Source: JBDKGV01 sp039798005 (GTDB lineage Bacteria; Fibrobacterota; Fibrobacteria; UBA5070). Taken from it: 6,648 nucleotides of DNA. Shown one piece after another: positions 1 through 6,172 of the stretch; positions within the stretch are counted from its first letter, which is position 1, and each line of letters starts with the position of its first letter. The notes beneath the pieces are model-generated. The model was not told the DNA's origin and ran no database searches. It saw only the letters and a list, made by a program, of their open reading frames with translations. Both the position numbers and the translations under genes were made by a program. The stretch is taken from the NCBI GenBank assembly GCA_039798005.1, contig JBDKGV010000196.1, positions 1-6,648 of the forward strand, read 5' to 3'.

Positions 1-7
1 TCTGAAG

Positions 8-82
8 GGTGGCTGAGGGGACTTGAACCCCCGACAACTGGAATCACAATCCAGGGCTCTAACCAACTGAGCTACAGCCACC
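8..82 (-). tRNA. tRNA-His (anticodon GTG)
   Basis: Read on the minus strand, this 75-nt stretch folds as a complete cloverleaf. The acceptor stem pairs fully and includes the extra G(-1):C73 pair that is the identity mark of tRNA-His. The anticodon stem CTGGA/TCCAG encloses the loop TTGTGAT, giving anticodon GTG (plus-strand CAC at 45-47). The T-arm carries the usual TTCAAGT loop with a four-GC stem plus one G:U. The D-arm GCTCAGTTGGTTAGAGC is typical. No CCA follows the discriminator: the next bases on the minus strand are CTTCAGA, so the 3' CCA must be added by a nucleotidyltransferase. It is divergent from the protein genes to the right. Confidence 0.97.
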
Positions 83-93
83 GTCGAGCGAGA

Positions 94-121
94 AAAATAG
101 CACCAAGATCGAGCTTTGCAA
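94..121 (-). promoter_or_regulatory. Predicted sigma70-type promoter for tRNA-His
   Basis: On the minus strand a TTGCAA box (116-121) is separated by 16 nt from TATTTT (94-99). Each matches the sigma70 consensus at 4 of 6 bases. The downstream box ends 11 nt before the mature tRNA 5' end at 82, which leaves room for a short leader removed by RNase P. The -35 box is immediately adjacent to, and overlaps, the AAGGA at 120-124 that may serve the plus-strand gene. This is inferred from pattern and position only. Confidence 0.45.
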
Positions 122-139
122 GGATTAGATTTCAAAGTC

Positions 140-850
140 ATGTCTGGTGAAAAGACGCTGATCATCGTTCCGACGTACAACGAAAAAGAAAACCTCCCAA
201 GGATGCTCGATGTCCTGATGGAGTATCCGTCGTGGCTTCATGTGCTCGTTGTGGACGACGGTTCGCCCGACGGTACGGCTGCCTTGGCCAAGGCGCATCC
301 GCTTTTCGGGGAGCGCGTCCACATTCTTGAACGCACCGAAAAGCAGGGCTTGGGTCGCGCTTACGTGGCCGGCTTTCAGTGGGCCTTGGAGCGGGACTAC
401 GAACTCATCTTCGAGATGGATGCGGACTTCAGTCACGATCCGAAATACATCCCCGCCATGCGGGAAGCGGCCAAGGATGCGGACCTCGTGATCGGCAGCC
501 GCTATCTGACCGGCGTCAATGTCGTCAATTGGCCGATGGAGCGTTTGCTTCTTTCCTGGTGCGCGAACAAGTACGCTCAATTCGTCACCGGCCTCTCGAT
601 CAAGGATTGCACCGGTGGCTTCAAGTGCTTCCGGCGTTCGGCGTTGCAGAGCATCGACCTGACTCGCATCGCCGCGGGCGGTTACAGCTTCCAGATCGAG
701 ATGAACTACAAGCTTTGGAAAAAAGGGGCCCGGCTCAAGGAGATCCCCATCGTATTTGTCGACCGTGAGGTCGGGGTGAGCAAGATGTCCGGCAAGATCA
801 TCAGCGAAGCTCTCTACCTCGTCGTTCGCCTGCGGCTCTCCCGGGATTGA
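140..850 (+). CDS. Polyprenyl-phosphate mannosyltransferase, DPM1-like (GT2)
   Basis: This 236-residue GT-A fold enzyme should transfer a sugar, most likely mannose from GDP-mannose, onto a polyprenyl phosphate at the cytoplasmic face of the membrane. Visible family motifs are PTYNEKENL (11-19), VVDDGSPDGT (37-46), KQGLGRAYVAGF (68-79), the metal-binding DAD at 94-96 within MDADFSHDP, GSRY (119-122), TGGFKCFRR (158-166) and a late VDREVGVSKMSG segment. The length matches the soluble, single-domain DPM1 form: no C-terminal GtrA-like membrane domain is present. ATG 140 is chosen because it places the PTYNE motif about ten residues in, as usual. A TTG at 116 would add eight residues. An AAGGA at 120-124 is rather far (15 nt) from this ATG. 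Its stop overlaps the next start by 1 nt. Sugar identity (mannose versus glucose or another hexose) is not decided by the sequence. Confidence 0.88.
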   Translation: MSGEKTLIIVPTYNEKENLPRMLDVLMEYPSWLHVLVVDDGSPDGTAALAKAHPLFGERVHILERTEKQGLGRAYVAGFQWALERDYELIFEMDADFSHDPKYIPAMREAAKDADLVIGSRYLTGVNVVNWPMERLLLSWCANKYAQFVTGLSIKDCTGGFKCFRRSALQSIDLTRIAAGGYSFQIEMNYKLWKKGARLKEIPIVFVDREVGVSKMSGKIISEALYLVVRLRLSRD

Positions 851-2436
851 TGTTGGATCTGACCATCGTCATCGTGTCCTATCAGGTGCGGGAGCGCCTA
901 AGAGGATGCTTGGAAAGCCTTTCCGGCTTGGAATCTCCGCGCTTTGATGTCGTGGTCGTTGACAATGCCTCGGACGATGGCACGGTGGAGACCTTGGCGC
1001 CGTTGTTTCCCCGGGTGCGGTTCATCTCGATGGATCGCAATACCGGATTTGCCATGGCTTGCAATCGCGGCGCCCAGTTGGCCACGGCGCCTTGGATCCT
1101 GTTCCTGAATCCGGATACCGTGGTCTTTCCGGACACCTTGGGGAAGGTGCTTGAGTTTGCCTGGGCCACGCCCAAGGCAGGCATCGTCGGGTGCCGCATC
1201 CTGGATGGGGATGGATTGCTGCAGCTTGCCTGCCGCCGATCCATCCCGACGCCCGCGATCGCCTTCTGGAGGCTTTCCGGATTGTCGCTCCTGTTCCCGC
1301 GCAGTCGCCGCTTCGCCCGATACAACCTGACCTACATCGATCCGGCCGAGGACGCGCAGGTCGAGGCGGTCAGCGGTTCCTTCCTGATGATCCGTACCGA
1401 TCTCTTCAGGCAGCTGCGGGGGTTCGACGAGCAGTTCTTCCTCTACGGTGAGGATCTGGATCTCTGCTTGCGGGTGGCCAAGGCTGGCTGGGATGTCTGG
1501 TACCACGGCAAGGCGACCATCATCCACCACAAGGGGCGCAGTGCGGCTGCTCGTCCTTGGGGGGCGCGATGGGATTTCTACCACGCGATGGTGACTTTTG
1601 CGGTCAAGAATTTCGGAGTGGGGCCCGTTGGCAAGATCTGCCTCGAAGCGGTCGCTGTGAGTCTTGCCGGCTTGGAGATCCTGGTCAAGCGCTTTCGCGA
1701 CGTGCGAACCCTTGTGCTGGACCTGACCTTTGGCAACGGGCTGTTCTATCTCATTTCCACCGCCTACATCTCCGCCTTGGCCAATGAACTCACCATGGAT
1801 GTCCGGATCAGCTACCGCTGGTTCTGGCAATTGATCCTGTCCTTCTGGATCCTGTTCAGCATGGGTATGATCGGAGCCTATGCCGGAGGGGACGTCCGGT
1901 TCCGGAAGCTTGCCCTGGGGTTGGGTGGCATGGCTTCGGGATTTCTTGCCACCGGGTTTTTCCTGAAGAACATCGTGTTCTCGCGTGCCGTGTTCATGCT
2001 GTCAGCCATCACGGTGGTGGCGATGCTGTTGGGGCGGCGTTTGGCGGGTCTTTCCAAGGCGTCCACCCCTCGCCGGCTCCTGGTCCTGGGAACGGGCTTG
2101 GAATCCCACCAGTTGGCGGACCGGTTGCGGCAGTGGCCGCAGTTCTATCGCGTCGTGGGAGTCATGGCCGAATCCTCCGAGGTGGGATTCGATACTTCGG
2201 TGTCCGATTTCTCCGGGCTTCCGGTAGCCGACCTGTCCTCCCTTGAGCAGACGACGCATGCATTGGAGATCGATGCCTTGGTGCTGCCGGGGATTCGTGC
2301 CGTTGAGCTGTTGCCTTTGCTGCCGCGCAAGCTCCCCTCTGGACTTGCCGTGCAGATCGAGGTCCCCACAGAAAGTGGACCTCCCCTCCTGGGTGATGTT
2401 ACCTTGGATCGAAATACCATCGCGGAGCTGAAATGA
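850..2436 (+). CDS. GT2 glycosyltransferase fused to membrane and Rossmann half of a polyprenyl glycosylphosphotransferase
   Basis: This is a 528-residue composite protein. Residues 1 to about 265 are a rhamnosyltransferase-like (WbbL-type) GT2 domain: VVVDNASDDGT (35-45), NTGFAMACNRG (64-74), LNPDT carrying the metal-binding Asp (86-90), SGSFLMIR (175-182), and FDEQFFLYGEDLDLCLR (192-208) with the likely catalytic acid, then IHHKGRSA. Residues about 287-398 hold roughly four hydrophobic segments (289-311, 325-345, 354-372, 380-395). The stretch FFLKNIVFSRAVF (370-382) followed by LLGRRL closely resembles the last membrane segments of WcaJ/WbaP-type enzymes. Residues 408-510 resemble their CoA_binding_3 Rossmann domain: RRLLVLGTGLESHQLADRL, then YRVVGVM, then IDALVLPG. 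The catalytic bacterial sugar transferase domain that normally follows is absent; the reading frame ends and accA starts. ATG 850 overlaps the previous stop as TGATG; a TTG at 847 is the alternative. Acceptor and donor are unknown. Confidence 0.82.
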   Translation: MLDLTIVIVSYQVRERLRGCLESLSGLESPRFDVVVVDNASDDGTVETLAPLFPRVRFISMDRNTGFAMACNRGAQLATAPWILFLNPDTVVFPDTLGKVLEFAWATPKAGIVGCRILDGDGLLQLACRRSIPTPAIAFWRLSGLSLLFPRSRRFARYNLTYIDPAEDAQVEAVSGSFLMIRTDLFRQLRGFDEQFFLYGEDLDLCLRVAKAGWDVWYHGKATIIHHKGRSAAARPWGARWDFYHAMVTFAVKNFGVGPVGKICLEAVAVSLAGLEILVKRFRDVRTLVLDLTFGNGLFYLISTAYISALANELTMDVRISYRWFWQLILSFWILFSMGMIGAYAGGDVRFRKLALGLGGMASGFLATGFFLKNIVFSRAVFMLSAITVVAMLLGRRLAGLSKASTPRRLLVLGTGLESHQLADRLRQWPQFYRVVGVMAESSEVGFDTSVSDFSGLPVADLSSLEQTTHALEIDALVLPGIRAVELLPLLPRKLPSGLAVQIEVPTESGPPLLGDVTLDRNTIAELK

Positions 2437-3392
2437 CACCCAAGACCACTGGCCTTGTTTTTGAACAGCCTGTCCTTGCCCTGGATCGCAAGATCGAGGA
2501 GATGCGTGGACTGGGACTGGATCTGGAGCCGGAAATCCAGAAGCTGGAATCCAAGCGGCAGCAGATCCTTGATCGCTTGCAGGCCCAGCTCACGCCGTGG
2601 AACCGCATCGAGATTGCGCGACGCTCCGGCCGTCCGTACGCCTTGGACTACATCAACGGCGCGATGACGGATTTTGTTGAATTGCACGGTGATCGAGCCT
2701 ATGGCGACGATGCCTCGATCGTGGCCGGATTTGCCCGGGTCGAAGGACGGTCCGTCTGTGTGATCGCCCAGCAAAAGGGCAAGGACACGCGGGAAAACAT
2801 CCACCGCAACTTCGGCATGCCTCATCCGGAAGGCTATCGCAAGGCGATGCGCATCATGCGACTGGCCGAGCGTCATCGCGTGCCCATCCTTTGCCTGATC
2901 GACACTCCGGGGGCATTCCCCGGGATCGGTGCGGAAGAGCGAGGTCAAGCTCAAGCCATCGCGCAGAACATCATGGAAATGGCACGGCTCAAGGTGCCCG
3001 TGGTTGCGATCGTCCTTGGCGAAGGCGCTTCGGGGGGTGCATTGGGCATCGGGGTGGCGGATCGCCTCCTGATGATGGAAAACAGCTGGTATTGCGTGAT
3101 TTCTCCCGAAGGATGCGCCGCCATCCTTTGGGGAGATCGCCTCAAGGCCAAGGATGTTGCGACCCAGATGCGCTTTACGGCCAATGAGCTGGCGTCGATG
3201 GGCTTGGTCGATGGAATCCTGCCGGAGCCGGCAGGAGGCGCGCATTGGGACCCTGAGGCCGCGATCGCGATTTTCCGTGCCCGTGTGGTGAAGGAGCTCG
3301 ATGCGCTGGTGGATGTCCCCGTCGAAGAACTGCGCCAGAAGCGGCTGGAGAAGTATCTGGCCATGGGTGTCTGGAACGAAGGGGATCGCTGA
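2433..3392 (+). CDS. accA: Acetyl-CoA carboxylase carboxyltransferase subunit alpha
   Basis: AccA pairs with AccD to move the carboxyl group from carboxybiotin on AccB to acetyl-CoA, making malonyl-CoA for fatty-acid synthesis. The 319-residue length equals that of the E. coli protein. The N-terminal helical part (about 1-60, rich in E, K and L) precedes the crotonase-like core. Hallmarks are GRPYALDYI (66-74), the FxELHGDRA segment, DTPGAFPGIGAEERGQ (157-172), GEGASGGALGIG (196-207), whose backbone amides form an oxyanion hole, and ISPEGCAAILW (223-233). The ATG overlaps the preceding stop as ATGA, a 4-nt overlap, with GGAG at 2424-2427 spaced 5 nt upstream, so translation is probably coupled to the glycosyltransferase gene. 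AccD is not in the window and AccB is encoded two genes downstream. Confidence 0.97.
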   Translation: MTPKTTGLVFEQPVLALDRKIEEMRGLGLDLEPEIQKLESKRQQILDRLQAQLTPWNRIEIARRSGRPYALDYINGAMTDFVELHGDRAYGDDASIVAGFARVEGRSVCVIAQQKGKDTRENIHRNFGMPHPEGYRKAMRIMRLAERHRVPILCLIDTPGAFPGIGAEERGQAQAIAQNIMEMARLKVPVVAIVLGEGASGGALGIGVADRLLMMENSWYCVISPEGCAAILWGDRLKAKDVATQMRFTANELASMGLVDGILPEPAGGAHWDPEAAIAIFRARVVKELDALVDVPVEELRQKRLEKYLAMGVWNEGDR

Positions 3393-3598
3393 TGGACAAG
3401 ACGCTTCTTTCCATTCTTTGTTGCCCAAGGACTCATCAAGCTTTGCGTGAGGCCACTGCCGAGGAGCTGGCCAAGGCCGCGCAGTCAGGCTTGGCTGTCG
3501 AGGCCGGATTGGTGCGCGAGGATGCCAAGGTCCTCTATCCGATCCGCAACGGAATTCCCGTCCTGATCGCTGATCAGGGCATTTCTCTGGAGGCATGA
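3392..3598 (+). CDS. UPF0434/Trm112-like small protein, zinc cysteines missing
   Basis: This 68-residue protein has the outline of the Trm112/YcaR family: an N-terminal LLSILCCPRTHQAL segment (5-18), a variable helix, then VLYPIRNGIPVLI near the C-terminus, which is the most conserved part of the family. Trm112-type proteins are small partners, best known as activators of methyltransferases. YcaR-type bacterial members are poorly characterised. The usual CPxC zinc knuckle reads CPRTH here, and the only cysteines are the adjacent C10 and C11, so the canonical four-Cys site cannot form. The start overlaps the accA stop by 1 nt, with AAGGGG at 3379-3384 spaced 7 nt upstream. The family assignment is fairly secure; the function is not. 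Confidence 0.78.
   Translation: MDKTLLSILCCPRTHQALREATAEELAKAAQSGLAVEAGLVREDAKVLYPIRNGIPVLIADQGISLEA
3589..3593 (+). promoter_or_regulatory. Shine-Dalgarno site for the TPR gene
   Basis: GGAGG lies inside the last codons of the upstream small gene, 6 nt before ATG 3600. A second, out-of-frame ATG at 3595 overlaps the upstream stop but lies only 1 nt from this box. The strong box with ideal spacing decides for 3600 as the start. Confidence 0.7.
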
Positions 3599-3599
3599 G

Positions 3600-5669
3600 A
3601 TGCAGACCCTGCAGATTCTCGAGGAATCCTGGACCAGAAAGCCTGGCCATCGCGGCTTCGTGCGCTTTGCCCAAGCGCTCCATCGGGAAGGCCAGCATGA
3701 TCGCGCCGTTCAGATCCTGAACGAAGGGCTTCAGCGTTGGCCCCGTGACTTGGCGGGTCATCTTCTTTTGGCGAGAATCGCCGGCGAACAGGGTGATGCA
3801 TCGGTTCAGAAAGCCAGTCTCGAAGCTGCTGTCGCCGTTGATTCGCGGTCCCCTGCGGCCCTGTGGAGCTTGGCCGGTTTGCTGGCAGGACACCAGTATT
3901 TCCAGCAGGCCAGAGCTTGGCTTGAACGGTACATCGGGCTGTATCCATCACATGGACAGGCACAGGAGTTGTTGGATTCCGTGCTGGCATCCTTGGCGGC
4001 CGAGAGTTCGCGTCATCCTGCGGCATCCGTGGCGATTCCGATGGATGAGTCCCCTGCCGATCTCGTGGAGGGAACTTTCGGGGCGCAGACGATCGAATAC
4101 GACTCCGTGCCCAAGATGGATCCCTTCGCCCCGCAGATCGGGTTGGGAGCTGCCGATGCGGGCGGGTTTTCCTTCAACACATTGGGCAACGATGCCGTTT
4201 CCGACGATGTGTTCGCAACCTTGGAGATGCCTTCCTTCCATGATCAGAATTCAGCCGATTCGTTGCGCTCCCATGTGGACGACGAACCGACCGAAGCGCC
4301 CGCGGTTGCGGATGTGGCGGCTGTAGAACCCATCGTTCCTGCGGCGGCACAGACGGCTCCCTTCGGGACCTTGACGGGGTTCGGGATCGAGGACGCCGGT
4401 GACGAGGGCGATTCGGTTGCTGCGCGGACGCAGTGGATCCCCAAGGACGAAGCCACGGGCAATGTGACGGGCAGTGACATTTCCAGTCGCTTGGAAGATC
4501 TGTTCAAGGACGAACCCAGTGCCACGGCGGCGATGCTCGATGTGATCCCCATGCCTGCGGAGGATGTGCGGGCCGAACCGATGGTCCTTGCCGGCTTTGA
4601 GCTGGATTCGCGCATGGACGAATTGCCTGAGGATGTGGCCGAGGTCGCGGAAGCGGTCGATGCTCCGGCGGAACGCGGGAATGTGACCGGGCGCGATGTT
4701 CAAGATCGCCTCGATGACCTGTTTCCAAGCTCGGAAATGCCCGAAACCACGCATGTTCCTCCTTCCTCCGTGATCACGGAAACCGCGTCCGGCAATGACG
4801 TCGTACGCGGGGAAGACGTGGATGCTCGATTGGAAGAGCTGTTCGGCTCCGACGACATGATGGACGCCTCAAATCTGGAGCGCCCGTCCTTCCCGCCTGA
4901 AGACGATTTCGAAGCGACGATCCAGCTTCCTACGGTCCCTCCGATCGCGGTGGAGCCCGAGGATCTGGCCGCGGCGGTTGCGGAACCATCCTCGGAAGGA
5001 ACGATCACCAGCAGTTTCGATCAAGCGATCCTGGATGTCGAGGAGTCCGTTGCGGATACCCACTTCGATCCGCAGGCGGAGGAGCCGGAAACCTTGGAGC
5101 AGGCGATCGCCTTGGGTCGGGAAACCACGGCCGAGTCGATGCCGGTGTTCCATGAGCCGGGTTCGACCATGGATCTGCCTGCGATGCAGGAGCCCGATTC
5201 CTGGCAGCCGGGGAGCATTCTCGCCTCGCGTGGCAGCGATGTCGACAGCCAACTGGATGAGTTGTTCGCATCGAGCAGCTTTCCGAGGGAACAGCATTTC
5301 CCGCCGATGTCGCCTCCATCGCCGGTCGCTCCCGTCGTCGATCCCGCCATCGGTGCCTTCGGTGCAATGCCGACCCCGGGGCTTCGCAACGAGCATGTGG
5401 CCACCACGGGTTTTTCCCGCGCGGAGGTGACGGGCGAAGACATCAACGATCGTCTTGACGCCTTGTTCGGGACCGATTCGGCATTTGCCGACACCGGCAG
5501 TGCCGGTGGTTTTGCTGGAGTTCCCACCGTGACCCTTGCTGAAGAGTATCTTCGCCAAGGCCACCACGATCAGGCGGAAGCCGTCTACCGTGAGTTGGTG
5601 GCTCTTGAGCCTGCTAACGAAACCTATCGAACCCGCTTGGCACAGATCCAGGCGTCGAAGAATTCTTGA
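3600..5669 (+). CDS. Large acidic TPR protein with recurring GxD[IV]xxRLxxLF motif
   Basis: This 689-residue protein has no recognisable enzymatic domain. Residues about 17-118 form roughly three TPR units (for example FAQALHREGQHDRAVQILNEGL and LAGLLAGHQYFQQARAWLERY). A long, acidic, Pro/Ala/Ser-rich and probably disordered region follows, about 125-640. Residues 643-683 give a last TPR of the common form TLAEEYLRQGHHDQAEAVYREL. Within the linker, five clear copies of a 14-residue motif occur at 289-302, 362-375, 402-415, 543-556 and 610-623, with a decayed copy at 330-343. There is no signal peptide or membrane segment, so a cytoplasmic scaffold or adaptor is the simplest reading. It sits between the Trm112-like gene and accB, with strong GGAGG spaced 6 nt from ATG. 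The architecture (acidic low-complexity region plus C-terminal TPR, near pilus genes) loosely recalls FimV, but no LysM or membrane helix is seen. Function is unknown. Confidence 0.85.
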   Translation: MQTLQILEESWTRKPGHRGFVRFAQALHREGQHDRAVQILNEGLQRWPRDLAGHLLLARIAGEQGDASVQKASLEAAVAVDSRSPAALWSLAGLLAGHQYFQQARAWLERYIGLYPSHGQAQELLDSVLASLAAESSRHPAASVAIPMDESPADLVEGTFGAQTIEYDSVPKMDPFAPQIGLGAADAGGFSFNTLGNDAVSDDVFATLEMPSFHDQNSADSLRSHVDDEPTEAPAVADVAAVEPIVPAAAQTAPFGTLTGFGIEDAGDEGDSVAARTQWIPKDEATGNVTGSDISSRLEDLFKDEPSATAAMLDVIPMPAEDVRAEPMVLAGFELDSRMDELPEDVAEVAEAVDAPAERGNVTGRDVQDRLDDLFPSSEMPETTHVPPSSVITETASGNDVVRGEDVDARLEELFGSDDMMDASNLERPSFPPEDDFEATIQLPTVPPIAVEPEDLAAAVAEPSSEGTITSSFDQAILDVEESVADTHFDPQAEEPETLEQAIALGRETTAESMPVFHEPGSTMDLPAMQEPDSWQPGSILASRGSDVDSQLDELFASSSFPREQHFPPMSPPSPVAPVVDPAIGAFGAMPTPGLRNEHVATTGFSRAEVTGEDINDRLDALFGTDSAFADTGSAGGFAGVPTVTLAEEYLRQGHHDQAEAVYRELVALEPANETYRTRLAQIQASKNS
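4464..5468 (+). repeat. Dispersed peptide repeat, consensus [VS][TR]GxD[IV]xx[RQ]L[DE]xLF
   Basis: Five copies lie at 4464-4505, 4683-4724, 4803-4844, 5226-5267 and 5427-5468, all in the frame of the TPR gene. They read VTGSDISSRLEDLF, VTGRDVQDRLDDLF, VRGEDVDARLEELF, SRGSDVDSQLDELF and VTGEDINDRLDALF. A degenerate sixth, LAGFELDSRMDELP, is at 4587-4628. Gly, Asp, the first Leu, the second Leu and Phe are invariant in the five good copies. The DNA differs mostly at third codon positions, so the peptide rather than the DNA is conserved. Glycine-to-glycine spacing is 41, 32, 40, 141 and 67 residues. Confidence 0.9.
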
Positions 5670-5673
5670 GGAG
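5669..5673 (+). promoter_or_regulatory. Shine-Dalgarno site for accB
   Basis: AGGAG begins on the last base of the TPR gene's stop codon and lies 6 nt before ATG 5680. It settles the accB start against an in-frame ATG at 5536 that would prepend 48 residues of implausible, arginine-rich sequence read out of frame from the TPR gene. Confidence 0.75.
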
Positions 5674-5679
5674 ATTGCA

Positions 5680-6165
5680 ATGGAAATCAAAGATCTGAAG
5701 GCCCTTATCGAGGCATTGGACCGCTCGTCGCTTTCCGAGCTGGCCTACTCCCATCAGGATGGCACCAAGGTCACCTTGCGGAAGAATGCCCCTGTGATGG
5801 CTGCGGCCGCACCGGTCTACGCACCGGCACCGGCTCCGATCGCCTCCGCACCGGCTCCGGCAGCGACCCCTGCTCCTGTGGCTGCCGCAACGCCCAAGGC
5901 CGAGCCTTCGGCGGTCGAGGCCGGCCTGGTCGAGGTCAAGAGCCCCATGGTCGGGACGTTCTATCGCTCTCCGAGCCCGGACGCCGCCGCTTTCGCCGCC
6001 GAGGGAACCGCGATTTCCAAGGGGCAGACCATCTGCATCGTCGAGGCGATGAAGTTGATGAACGAGATCGAGTCCGATGTCACCGGCACCGTCGTCAAGG
6101 TGTGCCTGGAGAACGAGGCTCCGGTGGAGTTCGGAACCGTGCTGTTCCTCGTCAAGCCTGCTTGA
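5680..6165 (+). CDS. accB: Biotin carboxyl carrier protein of acetyl-CoA carboxylase
   Basis: AccB carries the biotin that is carboxylated by AccC and delivers the carboxyl to the AccA/AccD carboxyltransferase. The 161-residue protein begins with the usual N-terminal segment MEIKDLKALIEAL (1-13), then an Ala/Pro-rich flexible linker (about 37-80), then the biotinyl domain (about 83-160). The domain shows VKSPMVGTFYRSPSP (86-100) and the biotinylation motif EAMKLMNEI with the acceptor lysine at K125, and ends with the expected FGTVLFLVKP. Length and order match E. coli AccB (about 156 residues). The gene starts 10 nt after the TPR gene. Unusually, it is followed by a pilT gene rather than accC, the most common partner of accB in bacteria, so the biotin carboxylase must be encoded elsewhere. 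Confidence 0.97.
   Translation: MEIKDLKALIEALDRSSLSELAYSHQDGTKVTLRKNAPVMAAAAPVYAPAPAPIASAPAPAATPAPVAAATPKAEPSAVEAGLVEVKSPMVGTFYRSPSPDAAAFAAEGTAISKGQTICIVEAMKLMNEIESDVTGTVVKVCLENEAPVEFGTVLFLVKPA
5821..5859 (+). repeat. Short direct repeat in the AccB Ala/Pro linker
   Basis: The 12-mer GCACCGGCTCCG occurs at 5827-5838 and again at 5848-5859, offset by 21 bp (seven codons). A partial GCACCGGC copy lies just before at 5821. It encodes Ala-Pro-Ala-Pro units, so copy-number slippage would change linker length without breaking the frame. Confidence 0.7.
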
Positions 6166-6172
6166 GTCGACG

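Noticed and set aside
103..131. A possible rightward promoter with TAGATT (126-131) as the -10 box
   Set aside because: No -35-like sequence lies at the proper spacing, and the implied start would leave almost no leader before ATG 140.
898..1830. A 310-codon open frame on the minus strand under the GT2 gene
   Set aside because: It has no motif, its composition is that of a shadow frame, and the plus strand carries an unambiguous glycosyltransferase.
2145..3893. A 582-codon open frame on the minus strand spanning accA and its neighbours
   Set aside because: It lies antisense to four genes with clear family matches. Its translation is rich in Arg, His, Gln and Pro without any recognisable motif, as expected from the complement of G+C-rich codons.
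4185..4238. A possible early motif copy, VSDDVFATLEMPSF, in the TPR protein
   Set aside because: It aligns only with a one-residue gap and lacks the Gly, the Arg and the LxxLF ending; too weak to count.
4993..5034. A possible further motif copy, GTITSSFDQAIL, in the TPR linker
   Set aside because: It lacks the key Asp, Arg and terminal Leu-Phe; the resemblance is no better than chance in this composition.
3598..5680. Search for transcription terminators or hidden small genes between operon members
   Set aside because: The intergenic gaps are 1 and 10 nt, too short for a hairpin terminator plus T-run, and none is visible.
4869..5690. A 273-codon open frame on the minus strand under the TPR gene
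   Set aside because: It is antisense to the repeat-bearing TPR gene, whose frame is supported by motif conservation. The antisense product is basic, low in complexity and lacks a domain.
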